35,459 nucleotides of DNA. Source: Crocinitomicaceae bacterium. Its GTDB lineage: Bacteria; Bacteroidota; Bacteroidia; Flavobacteriales_D; Parvicellaceae. Position 1 is the stretch's first letter. Each line of letters opens with the position of its first letter. The translations under genes were made by a program, and so were the position numbers. The DNA is taken from assembly GCA_002686655.1 (NCBI GenBank), contig NYYE01000003.1, positions 7,822 to 43,280 on the forward strand. The letters are read 5' to 3'. The notes beneath the pieces were generated by a model. It was not told the DNA's origin. It saw only the letters and a list, made by a program, of their open reading frames with translations, and ran no database searches. Shown here one piece after another: positions 27,488 to 35,459 of this stretch.

Positions 27488-28245
27488 TTTTTTCTAGTGA
27501 AAACAAAATTTAATTCATCTGATTTGATGGAATTATATTGATAATTTAATTCCTCATACTCTTTTAACTGCTCTAGATTTGTTAATTTATTTTGTAAAAT
27601 AAAGTTAGCCATACTCCCTCTTGCTGCCTTGGAATTGTTAGCTATTACTTTTAACTTCCCATTAGAATCTTCTAAAAAAGTACAATTAATTATTTTATCA
27701 AAATAAGAATATTTATTTATAACCTTAAAGTATTCATTACTAGCTAAATTGATGATGGGTTTATCCGAATTGAATTCATTTAAATAATTTATAATATCTT
27801 GATTCCAAAAGTCATATAAATTACTAAAGCCATCAATTAATTTAAATTTTAAGCCCATTTCAAGTCGGTATTTCTCAACCCTATCGTATGGCTTAAGCAA
27901 TCCATATAGGCCACTTAAAATTATCAAATGACTTTGGGCATGAAATGCAGTATCATTACTCCAATTTTGAGCATTTAAGTATTTGAAAGCTGTTCCAAAA
28001 TAAGTTAAAACGGCAGAATGTTTTTCATTATTACTATTTCCCCATTCATTTAAATCATAATAAGTTTCGTCTGCAAGATTATCACTTAGCTTCATAAGGT
28101 TTTGTAATTCCTTCTTGCTTAGTTTTCTTAGAGCGGAATTAATTAATTTTGCTTTACTCTTGAAGTATGGTTTTGAGTTTTCAAAAGACTTTAATTCAAT
28201 AGTTGGTTGAATCATTGTTTTGGTAGGAGATAATAGAATATACAT
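27484..28245 (-). CDS. yaaA: YaaA/UPF0246 family peroxide stress protein
   Basis: MYILLSPTKTM, HLIILSGLYGLLKPYDRVEKYRLEMG, IINLASNEYFKVI, NNSKAARGSMANFI. Confidence 0.95.
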   Translation of the reverse strand: MYILLSPTKTMIQPTIELKSFENSKPYFKSKAKLINSALRKLSKKELQNLMKLSDNLADETYYDLNEWGNSNNEKHSAVLTYFGTAFKYLNAQNWSNDTAFHAQSHLIILSGLYGLLKPYDRVEKYRLEMGLKFKLIDGFSNLYDFWNQDIINYLNEFNSDKPIINLASNEYFKVINKYSYFDKIINCTFLEDSNGKLKVIANNSKAARGSMANFILQNKLTNLEQLKEYEELNYQYNSIKSDELNFVFTRKN

Positions 28246-28249
28246 AATA

Positions 28250-28972
28250 TTAGGTAAGTAATTTAAGATAATTATCTTCTCTAAAAGGAATTACATCCGT
28301 TTGATTTGGAGTTAAGCAATATTTAATGTCTTCATTTAAATTTAATTTTTTCAAACGTTTTCTATGAGAAGATGCTTTAAGAAATCCGAAATAATTTGAT
28401 TTAGCAGAAAGAAATAGATATCTAGCAGCTACTGTAGAGTCATTACTAGTTTCAAATTTTTTTGAATTTAACAATTGGTCACTTATGGCACCAGCACAAA
28501 TAGAATCTTCCAAACAAAATTTATTTTGCCAACCAGATCCAAGCAACAATACATTCTTATTTAAATCAATTAAGTACTTACAGAGAGCATCTAAATTTAA
28601 AAATGATCCAATTAAAAGTTGTTTACTTTTATCTGTAACATTAATGGCTTTAGTCCCATTTGTAGTGGTAAGAACGAGTGTTTTACCCATCAAATTATCA
28701 TTCATATAGCTTCTTGGAGAATTACCCAAATTAAACCCTCTAACAATTTCTCCTTTTCTTTCTGCTGCAACATGATAACCCTTTTTTAAATAATCATCAG
28801 CCTCATTAATAGAACTTACAGGTATAATTTTGTTAACTCCATACTGAAAAGCAGTACAAATTACAGAAGTTGCTCTCAGTACATCAATAGCAACTACGAT
28901 ATCAAAACCTTCAGCATATAACGGAAAAAGATTTGGAGTAAAACAAATTTCAACTTTTGGTTTAGAAATCAT
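28250..28972 (-). CDS. comB: 2-phosphosulfolactate phosphatase-like protein (ComB family)
   Basis: VVAIDVLRATSVICTAFQYGVNKIIPV, AAERKGEIVRGFNLGNSPRSYM, LVLTTTNGTKAI, LLGSGWQNKFCLEDSICAGAISD. Confidence 0.93.
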   Translation of the reverse strand: MISKPKVEICFTPNLFPLYAEGFDIVVAIDVLRATSVICTAFQYGVNKIIPVSSINEADDYLKKGYHVAAERKGEIVRGFNLGNSPRSYMNDNLMGKTLVLTTTNGTKAINVTDKSKQLLIGSFLNLDALCKYLIDLNKNVLLLGSGWQNKFCLEDSICAGAISDQLLNSKKFETSNDSTVAARYLFLSAKSNYFGFLKASSHRKRLKKLNLNEDIKYCLTPNQTDVIPFREDNYLKLLT

Positions 28973-30054
28973 TCTATCTTGAAAAAAGGCAGTTTAACAA
29001 TTTTTGCAGGTATAGATTTGTTTCTAATATTTATAAAAATACTATTTCCAAAGTTTGAGAAATTTGAATTAACATATCCCATCCCTATAGCTTTCCTAAC
29101 AGAGGGACCCATAGTTCCAGATGTGACTTTTCCAATTAGTTTTCCGTCAGCATTCGTAATTTCATAATCTTTTCTTGGAATTCCTCTTTCTAATAATTCA
29201 AAAGCTACTAATTTGTTTTGAGTTCCTTGAAGTTTGTGGTTCTGAATAATATCTTTTCCAATAAATTCTTTATTAAATTTTGTTACCCAAGATAAACCTG
29301 CAGAAATAGGAGAAGTATGATCATTAATATCGTTTCCATACAAACAATATCCCATTTCTAATCTTAATGTATCTCTAGCTGCTAATCCAGTAGGAAGAAC
29401 ATTATATTTAGGACCAGAACTAAATATTAGATCCCATATTTCTTCAGCATAACTATTGGGAACATATAATTCAAAACCACCAGAACCAGTATAACCTGTT
29501 GCAGAAATAATAATATCATTATAACCTGCAAAGTTTCCCTTTTGAAAATGATAAAATTTTATTGCTGATAAATTTAAATCAGTATAATTCTGTAAAAGTT
29601 CGACAGCTTTAGGACCTTGTACTGCAATTAGTGATAAATTTTCCGAGATATTAGATAGCTCAGCACCCATAGTATTTTGAATCGAAATCCAATTCCAATC
29701 TTTTTCAATATTTGAAGCGTTAACAACAAGCATGTAATGATTTTCTTCAATCATATAAACCAACATATCATCAACAATGCCTCCTTCAGAATTAGGAAGG
29801 TAACTATATTGAGCTCTTCCAGGAAAAAGAGTTGATGCATCATTACTAGAAATTTTCTGAATTAATTTCAAGGCATTTTCTCCTTTTACTATAAATTCTC
29901 CCATGTGTGAAACATCAAAAACTCCAACATTATTTCTAACATTAATGTGCTCTTGATTAACTCCTGAATATTGAACAGGCATTTCATAACCAGCAAAAGG
30001 AACCATTTTTGCCCGTAGTTCAATATGTTTATTATATAGTGCTGTTTTTTTCAT
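28969..30054 (-). CDS. gcvT: Glycine cleavage system T protein (aminomethyltransferase)
   Basis: FAGYEMPVQYSGVNQEHINVRNNVGVFDVSHMGEF, YTGSGGFELYVP, GLAARDTLRLEMGYCLYGNDI, GKVTSGTMGPSVRKAIGMGYV. Confidence 0.97.
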   Translation of the reverse strand: MKKTALYNKHIELRAKMVPFAGYEMPVQYSGVNQEHINVRNNVGVFDVSHMGEFIVKGENALKLIQKISSNDASTLFPGRAQYSYLPNSEGGIVDDMLVYMIEENHYMLVVNASNIEKDWNWISIQNTMGAELSNISENLSLIAVQGPKAVELLQNYTDLNLSAIKFYHFQKGNFAGYNDIIISATGYTGSGGFELYVPNSYAEEIWDLIFSSGPKYNVLPTGLAARDTLRLEMGYCLYGNDINDHTSPISAGLSWVTKFNKEFIGKDIIQNHKLQGTQNKLVAFELLERGIPRKDYEITNADGKLIGKVTSGTMGPSVRKAIGMGYVNSNFSNFGNSIFINIRNKSIPAKIVKLPFFKIE

Positions 30055-30056
30055 GA

Positions 30057-31139
30057 TTATTTCATTAATGAAGTATATAAATTAAAATAAGTTTCTTTTA
30101 CTACGTTTTTAGAATAATTTTTTTCTACAGAATCTCTTCCTTTAGCACCTACTTTTTTTCTTAAATTTTTATTCTCTATTAAATTTGATAAAATTTCCAG
30201 CCATTCTGATGATTTATTTGCAAGAAAGCCATTTTTACCGTTTTGAATAATTTTTTTATTCATTCCTACTGCTGACATTACTGTAGGAATTCCTACAGAC
30301 ATATATAATAATCCTTTCATACCACATTTTCCTCTAGACCACTCATTATTAGGAATTGGCATAATACCAATATCAAAAGAGTTAAATAATTCAACTTCTT
30401 TTTTATTTTCCCATTTAACTCCTTTAATTCCTAGTTGTTTATTATGATATTGCTCATCCCCGATTAAAACAAATTCAATTTTATTTTTAAACTTCTTTTT
30501 AAGCTCTAAATAAACATCTGTAATCATTTCAAAGTGCTTAACAGTTGTATGACTACCAACCCATCCAATTTTAACAATATCTGATTTAGAAGAAGTTACA
30601 ATTGGTTTATAAAGATCTGTATCTACAGTTGATGGAATAATAGTTACATTGGGATTAATTTTTCTAGCAAAATTAGCTAGATATTCATTTCCACAAGTAA
30701 CATGTTTACAAAGAGGAAGTATTTTTTCTATTTTTTTTTCATCTTTTAAGAAAGATATCTTTTTGTTGACTTCTGAAACATCTTTAACCCAAATAGCATC
30801 ATCAAAATCATATACAATTGGAATGTTATTCTTAGAAATATATTTTTCGAAATAAATAGACTTTGTTGGAAGAACTTCTCTATAAATAACAATTAAATCA
30901 TATTGATGAATTTCACTTGTATGTATCCATCTTCTTTTATAAGAATTTAATCCAATTTTAATTTTTTTTAGAATGCTTTTTGAATGATACAAAGCAATTT
31001 CATCTTTCTCATTAATGATATTAGCTAAAAAACATTGTATCCCTTTTAGTTCTAAATAATCAAAAAACTGCTCAAACCTATATCTCTGACCCGGACTTCT
31101 ATCTATTCTATGATGTGCAAGAAATAGGATTTTTTTCAA
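30057..31139 (-). CDS. Glycosyltransferase, GT-B (GT4-like)
   Basis: KIGWVGSHTTVKHFEMITDVYLEL, FDIGIMPIPNNEWSRGKCGMKGLLYMSVGIPTVMSAVGMNKKII. Confidence 0.88.
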   Translation of the reverse strand: MKKILFLAHHRIDRSPGQRYRFEQFFDYLELKGIQCFLANIINEKDEIALYHSKSILKKIKIGLNSYKRRWIHTSEIHQYDLIVIYREVLPTKSIYFEKYISKNNIPIVYDFDDAIWVKDVSEVNKKISFLKDEKKIEKILPLCKHVTCGNEYLANFARKINPNVTIIPSTVDTDLYKPIVTSSKSDIVKIGWVGSHTTVKHFEMITDVYLELKKKFKNKIEFVLIGDEQYHNKQLGIKGVKWENKKEVELFNSFDIGIMPIPNNEWSRGKCGMKGLLYMSVGIPTVMSAVGMNKKIIQNGKNGFLANKSSEWLEILSNLIENKNLRKKVGAKGRDSVEKNYSKNVVKETYFNLYTSLMK

Positions 31140-31205
31140 AACTTATATTAAAAAATTAATTGGTAAAATTAAAAATGATTTTGTAATAAAAAGATTAAAG
31201 CAATT

Positions 31206-31226
31206 GAATACTTTTATTTAGTATTC
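31206..31226. repeat. Inverted repeat GAATACT-TTTATTT-AGTATTC
   Basis: Perfect 7-bp arms with a 7-nt spacer in the divergent glycosyltransferase/epimerase intergenic region. Confidence 0.45.
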
Positions 31227-31259
31227 TTATAATCAATTTTAGAAGAAGATTTTAAAATT

Positions 31260-31267
31260 TATATTTG
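31260..31267 (+). promoter_or_regulatory. Candidate -7 box TATATTTG 7 nt before ATG 31275
   Basis: Exact match to TAnnTTTG; a TTTT lies 19 nt upstream (31237-31240) in place of the -33 TTTG. Confidence 0.5.
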
Positions 31268-31274
31268 TATTAAT

Positions 31275-33155
31275 ATGATTCCTAATTGGTACTTGCCTAA
31301 AAAGTTAATTTTACTTTTTGATATATTATTAACCATTACATCACTACTTTTAGCTTACTTAATTAGATTTGATTTTATTGATTTTTATGATCTATTCTGG
31401 ATTAAGGAATATGATAGTGTCCTAACTGGTGTACCATCACTTATTTTAATTAGATATTTAACTTTTTTAATAGGAAAAACTCATAAAAGTATAATCAGAC
31501 ATTTTTCAAATGATGATGCCCTAAGAATTTTTTACACTATATCTATAGGAACTATTATTATAAGCTCCATATCTATTATAAAATTTAAATTTCATGATGG
31601 ATCTGTTCTTTTACCAAAGTCTGTTATTATTATTGAGTATTTAGGAACGTTGTTTTTACTTACGTCCTCAAGATTATTTGTCAAACAATCATTTACAAAT
31701 CGTAATAAAAAAGGTGGTGAAAAAATAAACGTTTTGATTTATGGATCAGGTAAAATGGGTATTATTACAAAAACTACTTTGGAAAGAGATGAAGGAAATT
31801 CTTATAATATTGAAGGTTTTATCGATGACGACCCTCAAAAAGAGGGTTTATTAATCGATCGAAAATCAATTATTCATCCTAAAAATTTAAATGCTCAACT
31901 CACTAAGCTTAAAATAAATACTGTCATTATTGCTATTAAAGACCCTTCAACTGTAAATAAGAAAAAATTAATAGATACTTGTCTAAAAAATCAAGTTAAA
32001 GTAAAAACTGTTCCTTCTGTAGAAGATTGGTTTGATGGTAATTTTTCACCACAACAAATAAAAGATGTAAATATCAACGATTTATTGGGAAGAAATCCTA
32101 TAGAGTTACCTAAAAAAAATATTCAAAAAGATATACAAAATAAAACTATTCTAGTTACAGGTGCTGCTGGATCAATAGGAAGTGAAATAGTAAGACAGTT
32201 ATTAAACCTACAACCCAAAAAAGTGATTTTATTGGATCAAGCTGAAAGTGCATTATACGATTTGAACCAAGATCTAATTATAAAAAATAAATCAAAAAAT
32301 ATTGAAATAATTGTTGGAGATATTACAAGGAAAGAAAGAGTAACTAATATTTTTAAATCATACCATCCAGAAATTATTTTTCATGCTGCTGCCTATAAAC
32401 ATGTTCCATTAATGGAAAATAACCCTACTGAATCTATTAGAACTAACCTATTAGGAACTAAGATTATAGCTGACCTGGCTGTAGCGTATAATATTCAAAA
32501 ATTTATTTTAGTATCAACTGATAAAGCTGTAAATCCAACCAATGTAATGGGAGCTTCTAAAAGATCAGCTGAAATGTATTGTCAAGCCTTAAATCAAGAA
32601 CACAAAACCAAATTTATAATAACAAGGTTTGGAAATGTTCTTGGAAGTAACGGGTCCGTAATTCCTTTATTTAAAAAACAAATTAACGGTGGAGGACCAA
32701 TAACTGTAACTCACCCAAATGTAACAAGATTTTTTATGACTATAAAAGAAGCTTGTCAACTTGTTCTAGAAGCCTCTTCAATGGGAGACGGTGGGGAGAT
32801 TTTTGTGTTTGATATGGGAGAGAGTATTAAAATAATTGACCTTGCACATAAAATGATTCAATTAGCTGGACTGGAAATTGATAAGGATATTAAAATTAAA
32901 ATAATTGGTTTAAGACCAGGAGAAAAAATGTTTGAAGAAACATTAAATATAAACGAAAGCACTTCAAAAACTCATCATCCTAAAATTTTAATAGGAAAAG
33001 TTTCAGTGGTCAATTTATCAGAAATTAATAAATCGATTGAAAAATTAATAATGTTTATTAAAACTCAACAGAATGATGAAATTATCAAACAAATGAAAGA
33101 GATTATTCCAGAGTACGTAAGTAATAATTCTGAATTCAGTAAGTTTGATAATTAG
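31275..33155 (+). CDS. Nucleoside-diphosphate-sugar epimerase/dehydratase, FlaA1/CapD/WbpM family, membrane-anchored
   Basis: N-terminal TM helices, two Rossmann domains (VLIYGSGKMG; ILVTGAAGSIGSEIVRQL), IFHAAAYKHVPLMENNPTESIRTN, VSTDKAVNPTNVMGASKRSAEM, GLRPGEKMFEE. Confidence 0.95.
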   Translation: MIPNWYLPKKLILLFDILLTITSLLLAYLIRFDFIDFYDLFWIKEYDSVLTGVPSLILIRYLTFLIGKTHKSIIRHFSNDDALRIFYTISIGTIIISSISIIKFKFHDGSVLLPKSVIIIEYLGTLFLLTSSRLFVKQSFTNRNKKGGEKINVLIYGSGKMGIITKTTLERDEGNSYNIEGFIDDDPQKEGLLIDRKSIIHPKNLNAQLTKLKINTVIIAIKDPSTVNKKKLIDTCLKNQVKVKTVPSVEDWFDGNFSPQQIKDVNINDLLGRNPIELPKKNIQKDIQNKTILVTGAAGSIGSEIVRQLLNLQPKKVILLDQAESALYDLNQDLIIKNKSKNIEIIVGDITRKERVTNIFKSYHPEIIFHAAAYKHVPLMENNPTESIRTNLLGTKIIADLAVAYNIQKFILVSTDKAVNPTNVMGASKRSAEMYCQALNQEHKTKFIITRFGNVLGSNGSVIPLFKKQINGGGPITVTHPNVTRFFMTIKEACQLVLEASSMGDGGEIFVFDMGESIKIIDLAHKMIQLAGLEIDKDIKIKIIGLRPGEKMFEETLNINESTSKTHHPKILIGKVSVVNLSEINKSIEKLIMFIKTQQNDEIIKQMKEIIPEYVSNNSEFSKFDN

Positions 33156-33168
33156 AATTTAATCAGCA

Positions 33169-34200
33169 ATGCTTAATGCAAAAATATATTTCCATCAATT
33201 AAAATTTACAGTCCCAGGAGGAACCTCAAGAGGCATTTTAAAAATTAGACCTTCTTGGTTTATCAAAATATTTAAAGAAAATAATCCATCTATTTTTGGA
33301 TTAGGTGAATGTGGCCCAATTGAGGGACTAAGCATAGATTCTTTTAAAGATATTCCTGAAAAGCTGAATGAAGTTGTTAAAAATATTAACCATCTCTCAC
33401 AATTGGATTTATCTGCCTTCCCAAGTATTCAGTTCGGAATTGAAAATGCTTTTAATGATTTGCATAACGGAGGAGAAATGGTGATTTTTAAAAATTCTTT
33501 TCTGAACGGAAATCCGATCAAAATAAACGGACTTATATGGATGGGAAACAAAGATTTTATGTTAAAGCAAGTTCAAGAAAAAATAGAAAATGGTTATTCA
33601 TGTCTTAAACTTAAAATTGGAGCCATTAATTTTGAAGATGAAATTTCAATTATTAAGAAAATCAGAAAAAAATTTAGCTCTGATGCGCTAGAAATAAGAG
33701 TTGACGCTAATGGAGCATTTAAAAATGATGTATTATTAAAACTTGAGCATTTAGGTAGACTAAAAATTCATTCAATAGAACAACCTATAGCCACAAACCA
33801 ATGGGATAAAATGAAAAAGTTGTGTAAAGAAAGTCCAATTCCAATAGTTTTAGACGAAGAGCTAATAGGAATAAAAAACAATAAAAACGAACTTTTAAGT
33901 TATATTAAGCCTCAATATTTAGTACTCAAACCTACATTATTAGGTGGTTTTAAAAAGACCAGAGAATGGATTAATGAAGCCAATAAGAGAAATATTAAAT
34001 GGTGGGTAACCTCCGCTCTAGAGTCAAATATAGGTCTAAATGCAATATCACAATTCTGCTCAGAGTTTAAGTTAAAACTTCCTCAAGGTTTAGGTACTGG
34101 TCAACTTTACACTAATAATTTCAGATCTCCATTGTTTTTAAAGGGAGAAATGATTTATTACCAAAATCAAAAAAATTGGGACTTGTCATTTTTCAATTGA
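33169..34200 (+). CDS. menC: o-Succinylbenzoate synthase (enolase superfamily)
   Basis: CLKLKIGAINFEDE, EIRVDANGAF, HSIEQPIATNQWDKM, IPIVLDEELIG, LKPTLLGGF, TSALESNIGLNAISQF; followed by menE. Confidence 0.88.
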   Translation: MLNAKIYFHQLKFTVPGGTSRGILKIRPSWFIKIFKENNPSIFGLGECGPIEGLSIDSFKDIPEKLNEVVKNINHLSQLDLSAFPSIQFGIENAFNDLHNGGEMVIFKNSFLNGNPIKINGLIWMGNKDFMLKQVQEKIENGYSCLKLKIGAINFEDEISIIKKIRKKFSSDALEIRVDANGAFKNDVLLKLEHLGRLKIHSIEQPIATNQWDKMKKLCKESPIPIVLDEELIGIKNNKNELLSYIKPQYLVLKPTLLGGFKKTREWINEANKRNIKWWVTSALESNIGLNAISQFCSEFKLKLPQGLGTGQLYTNNFRSPLFLKGEMIYYQNQKNWDLSFFN

Positions 34201-34201
34201 T

Positions 34202-35251
34202 ATGTTAGAGACTAATTACAAAGACATATTTAAAATTGATAGAAATAAATTAGACGAAATTGACCCTGAAATATATCAACTTTTAGAGTTTTGGAAATCC
34301 AATAAAAATGAAATTTTGGTTAGTACATCTGGATCAACAGGGATACCAAAAGAAATAAAAATTTCAAGACAACAATTAATAAATAGTTCGAAAGCAACTT
34401 TAAGATATTTTAAGCTCAAAGAAAATTCAACATTTTTAAATTGTCTACCAGTAAGATATATTGGTGGAAAGATGATGATTATTAGAGGAATAATTGGAAA
34501 AGCAAATTTTGTTTTATGTAAACCATCAATTAATCCTGTAAGAAAGCTTCAGAAAGAAATTGATTTTATGGCTATAACTCCGTTACAGCTAGATAGTTTA
34601 TTAAAAAACATTACCATATTTAGTAAAATTAGACTGGTTATTGTGGGAGGGGGTAAAGTATCTGAAAATCTAATTGAACAACTTCAAGATATTCCATACG
34701 ATTGTTTTGAAACCTATGGAATGACTGAAACAGTATCTCACATTGCTGTAAGAAATTTAAAGAAACCTACTGAAAACAATCCTTTTAAATGCTTAGAAAA
34801 TAATTCAGTAACTACCAATTCTAATGACCAATTAGTAATAAATTCCAAACACTTAAAAATATCAAGTTTAACTACAAATGACATAGCTAAAGTTACTGGT
34901 AATAAGTATTTTACAATAAATGGAAGAGTTGATAATATTATTAATTCTGGAGGTTTTAAAGTTAGTTCTGAAAATATTGAAGAATTGCTCTACGAAAACT
35001 TTCAAAATAAATTATTTTTTATAGACAAAATAAAATGTGATAAATTAGGAGAGAAAATAATTTTAATTGCAGATAAGAAAATTAAATTGGAAGAATTAGT
35101 TATGTCAATTCAAAAAATTAAGGATAAGAAAAAAAGACCTAAAGAGATCTATTTCACCAAACACTTTTTTTACAATGAAAATCAAAAAATTGACAGACCC
35201 AAAACTAAAACAAAAGCTTTGTCTTCAAATATCATTCATAAATTAAATTAA
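34202..35251 (+). CDS. menE: o-Succinylbenzoate-CoA ligase (AMP-binding)
   Basis: ILVSTSGSTGIPKEIKISRQQL, VIVGGGKVSENLI, ETYGMTETVSHIAVRN, FTINGRVDNIINSGGFKVSSENIEELL. Confidence 0.9.
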   Translation: MLETNYKDIFKIDRNKLDEIDPEIYQLLEFWKSNKNEILVSTSGSTGIPKEIKISRQQLINSSKATLRYFKLKENSTFLNCLPVRYIGGKMMIIRGIIGKANFVLCKPSINPVRKLQKEIDFMAITPLQLDSLLKNITIFSKIRLVIVGGGKVSENLIEQLQDIPYDCFETYGMTETVSHIAVRNLKKPTENNPFKCLENNSVTTNSNDQLVINSKHLKISSLTTNDIAKVTGNKYFTINGRVDNIINSGGFKVSSENIEELLYENFQNKLFFIDKIKCDKLGEKIILIADKKIKLEELVMSIQKIKDKKKRPKEIYFTKHFFYNENQKIDRPKTKTKALSSNIIHKLN

Positions 35252-35256
35252 AAACT

Positions 35257-35459
35257 TTGAAAATTTATCTTTCGTTTCTTTGTGTTTCTTTATTAGGCCT
35301 ATGGAAATCCACTAATCACGAAACTTATATTTCCATCTCAGAAATTAGAATTTTAAAAGAAGGCAAGATAGAATTAAGCTTAGAATTGATTGCTCATGAC
35401 TTTGAATATGTGTATCAAAAGAGTAATTTAAAAGAAATCAAGTCTGTTTACAATGAAGA
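35257..35459 (+). CDS. Partial secreted protein, DUF6702-like (runs off the window)
   Basis: In-frame translation from TTG: (M)KIYLSFLCVSLLGLWKSTNHETYISISEIRILKEGKIELSLELIAHDFEYVYQKSNLKEIKSVYNE; no stop before the window end. Not in the supplied ORF track. Confidence 0.6.
   Translation, partial: MKIYLSFLCVSLLGLWKSTNHETYISISEIRILKEGKIELSLELIAHDFEYVYQKSNLKEIKSVYNE

Noticed and set aside
25583-30855. Other antisense ORFs at 25583-25801, 28485-28709, 28979-29167 and 30649-30855
   Set aside because: All are nested in conserved genes (M42 peptidase, comB, gcvT, glycosyltransferase) without own support.
1-35459. Search for CRISPR arrays, tRNA/rRNA genes, insertion sequences, toxin-antitoxin pairs and defence genes
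   Set aside because: No tandem spaced repeats, no tRNA-like cloverleaf, no transposase/integrase or nuclease-type proteins were apparent in the translations. A tRNAscan/Infernal run would be needed to exclude small RNAs formally.

Overview
This 35.5 kb window is AT-rich and reads as a Bacteroidota chromosome, probably a streamlined marine Flavobacteriales (inferred from gene content and low GC). It is densely packed with mostly housekeeping genes: ftsK, lolA-like, recN, a PorE-like TPR/PD40/OmpA protein, a thioesterase, a split 5'-nucleotidase pair, dnaA, LMW-PTP, an RsmI-like methyltransferase, FKBP/GldI-like lipoproteins, nrnA, accD, fbaA, a TamL/BamA-like protein, a SpoU/TrmH methyltransferase, porT, ubiE/menG, an M42 peptidase, hemB, yaaA, comB, gcvT, a glycosyltransferase, a FlaA1/CapD-like epimerase, menC and menE. 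I found no tRNA, rRNA, CRISPR array, transposase, prophage or obvious defence island. No clearly new multi-gene system is visible. The best leads are: (1) the TamL-like gene is split exactly at an A10 homopolymer, and removing one A restores a single 828-aa reading frame, so it is either transcriptional slippage/phase variation or an assembly error; (2) Bacteroidota-type -7 boxes (TAnnTTTG) lie 3-8 nt upstream of several start codons, suggesting leaderless transcripts; (3) two related palindromes and other dyads lie upstream of a small membrane-protein/winged-helix regulator operon; (4) three of four convergent gene pairs overlap by exactly 4 bp at their stop codons.
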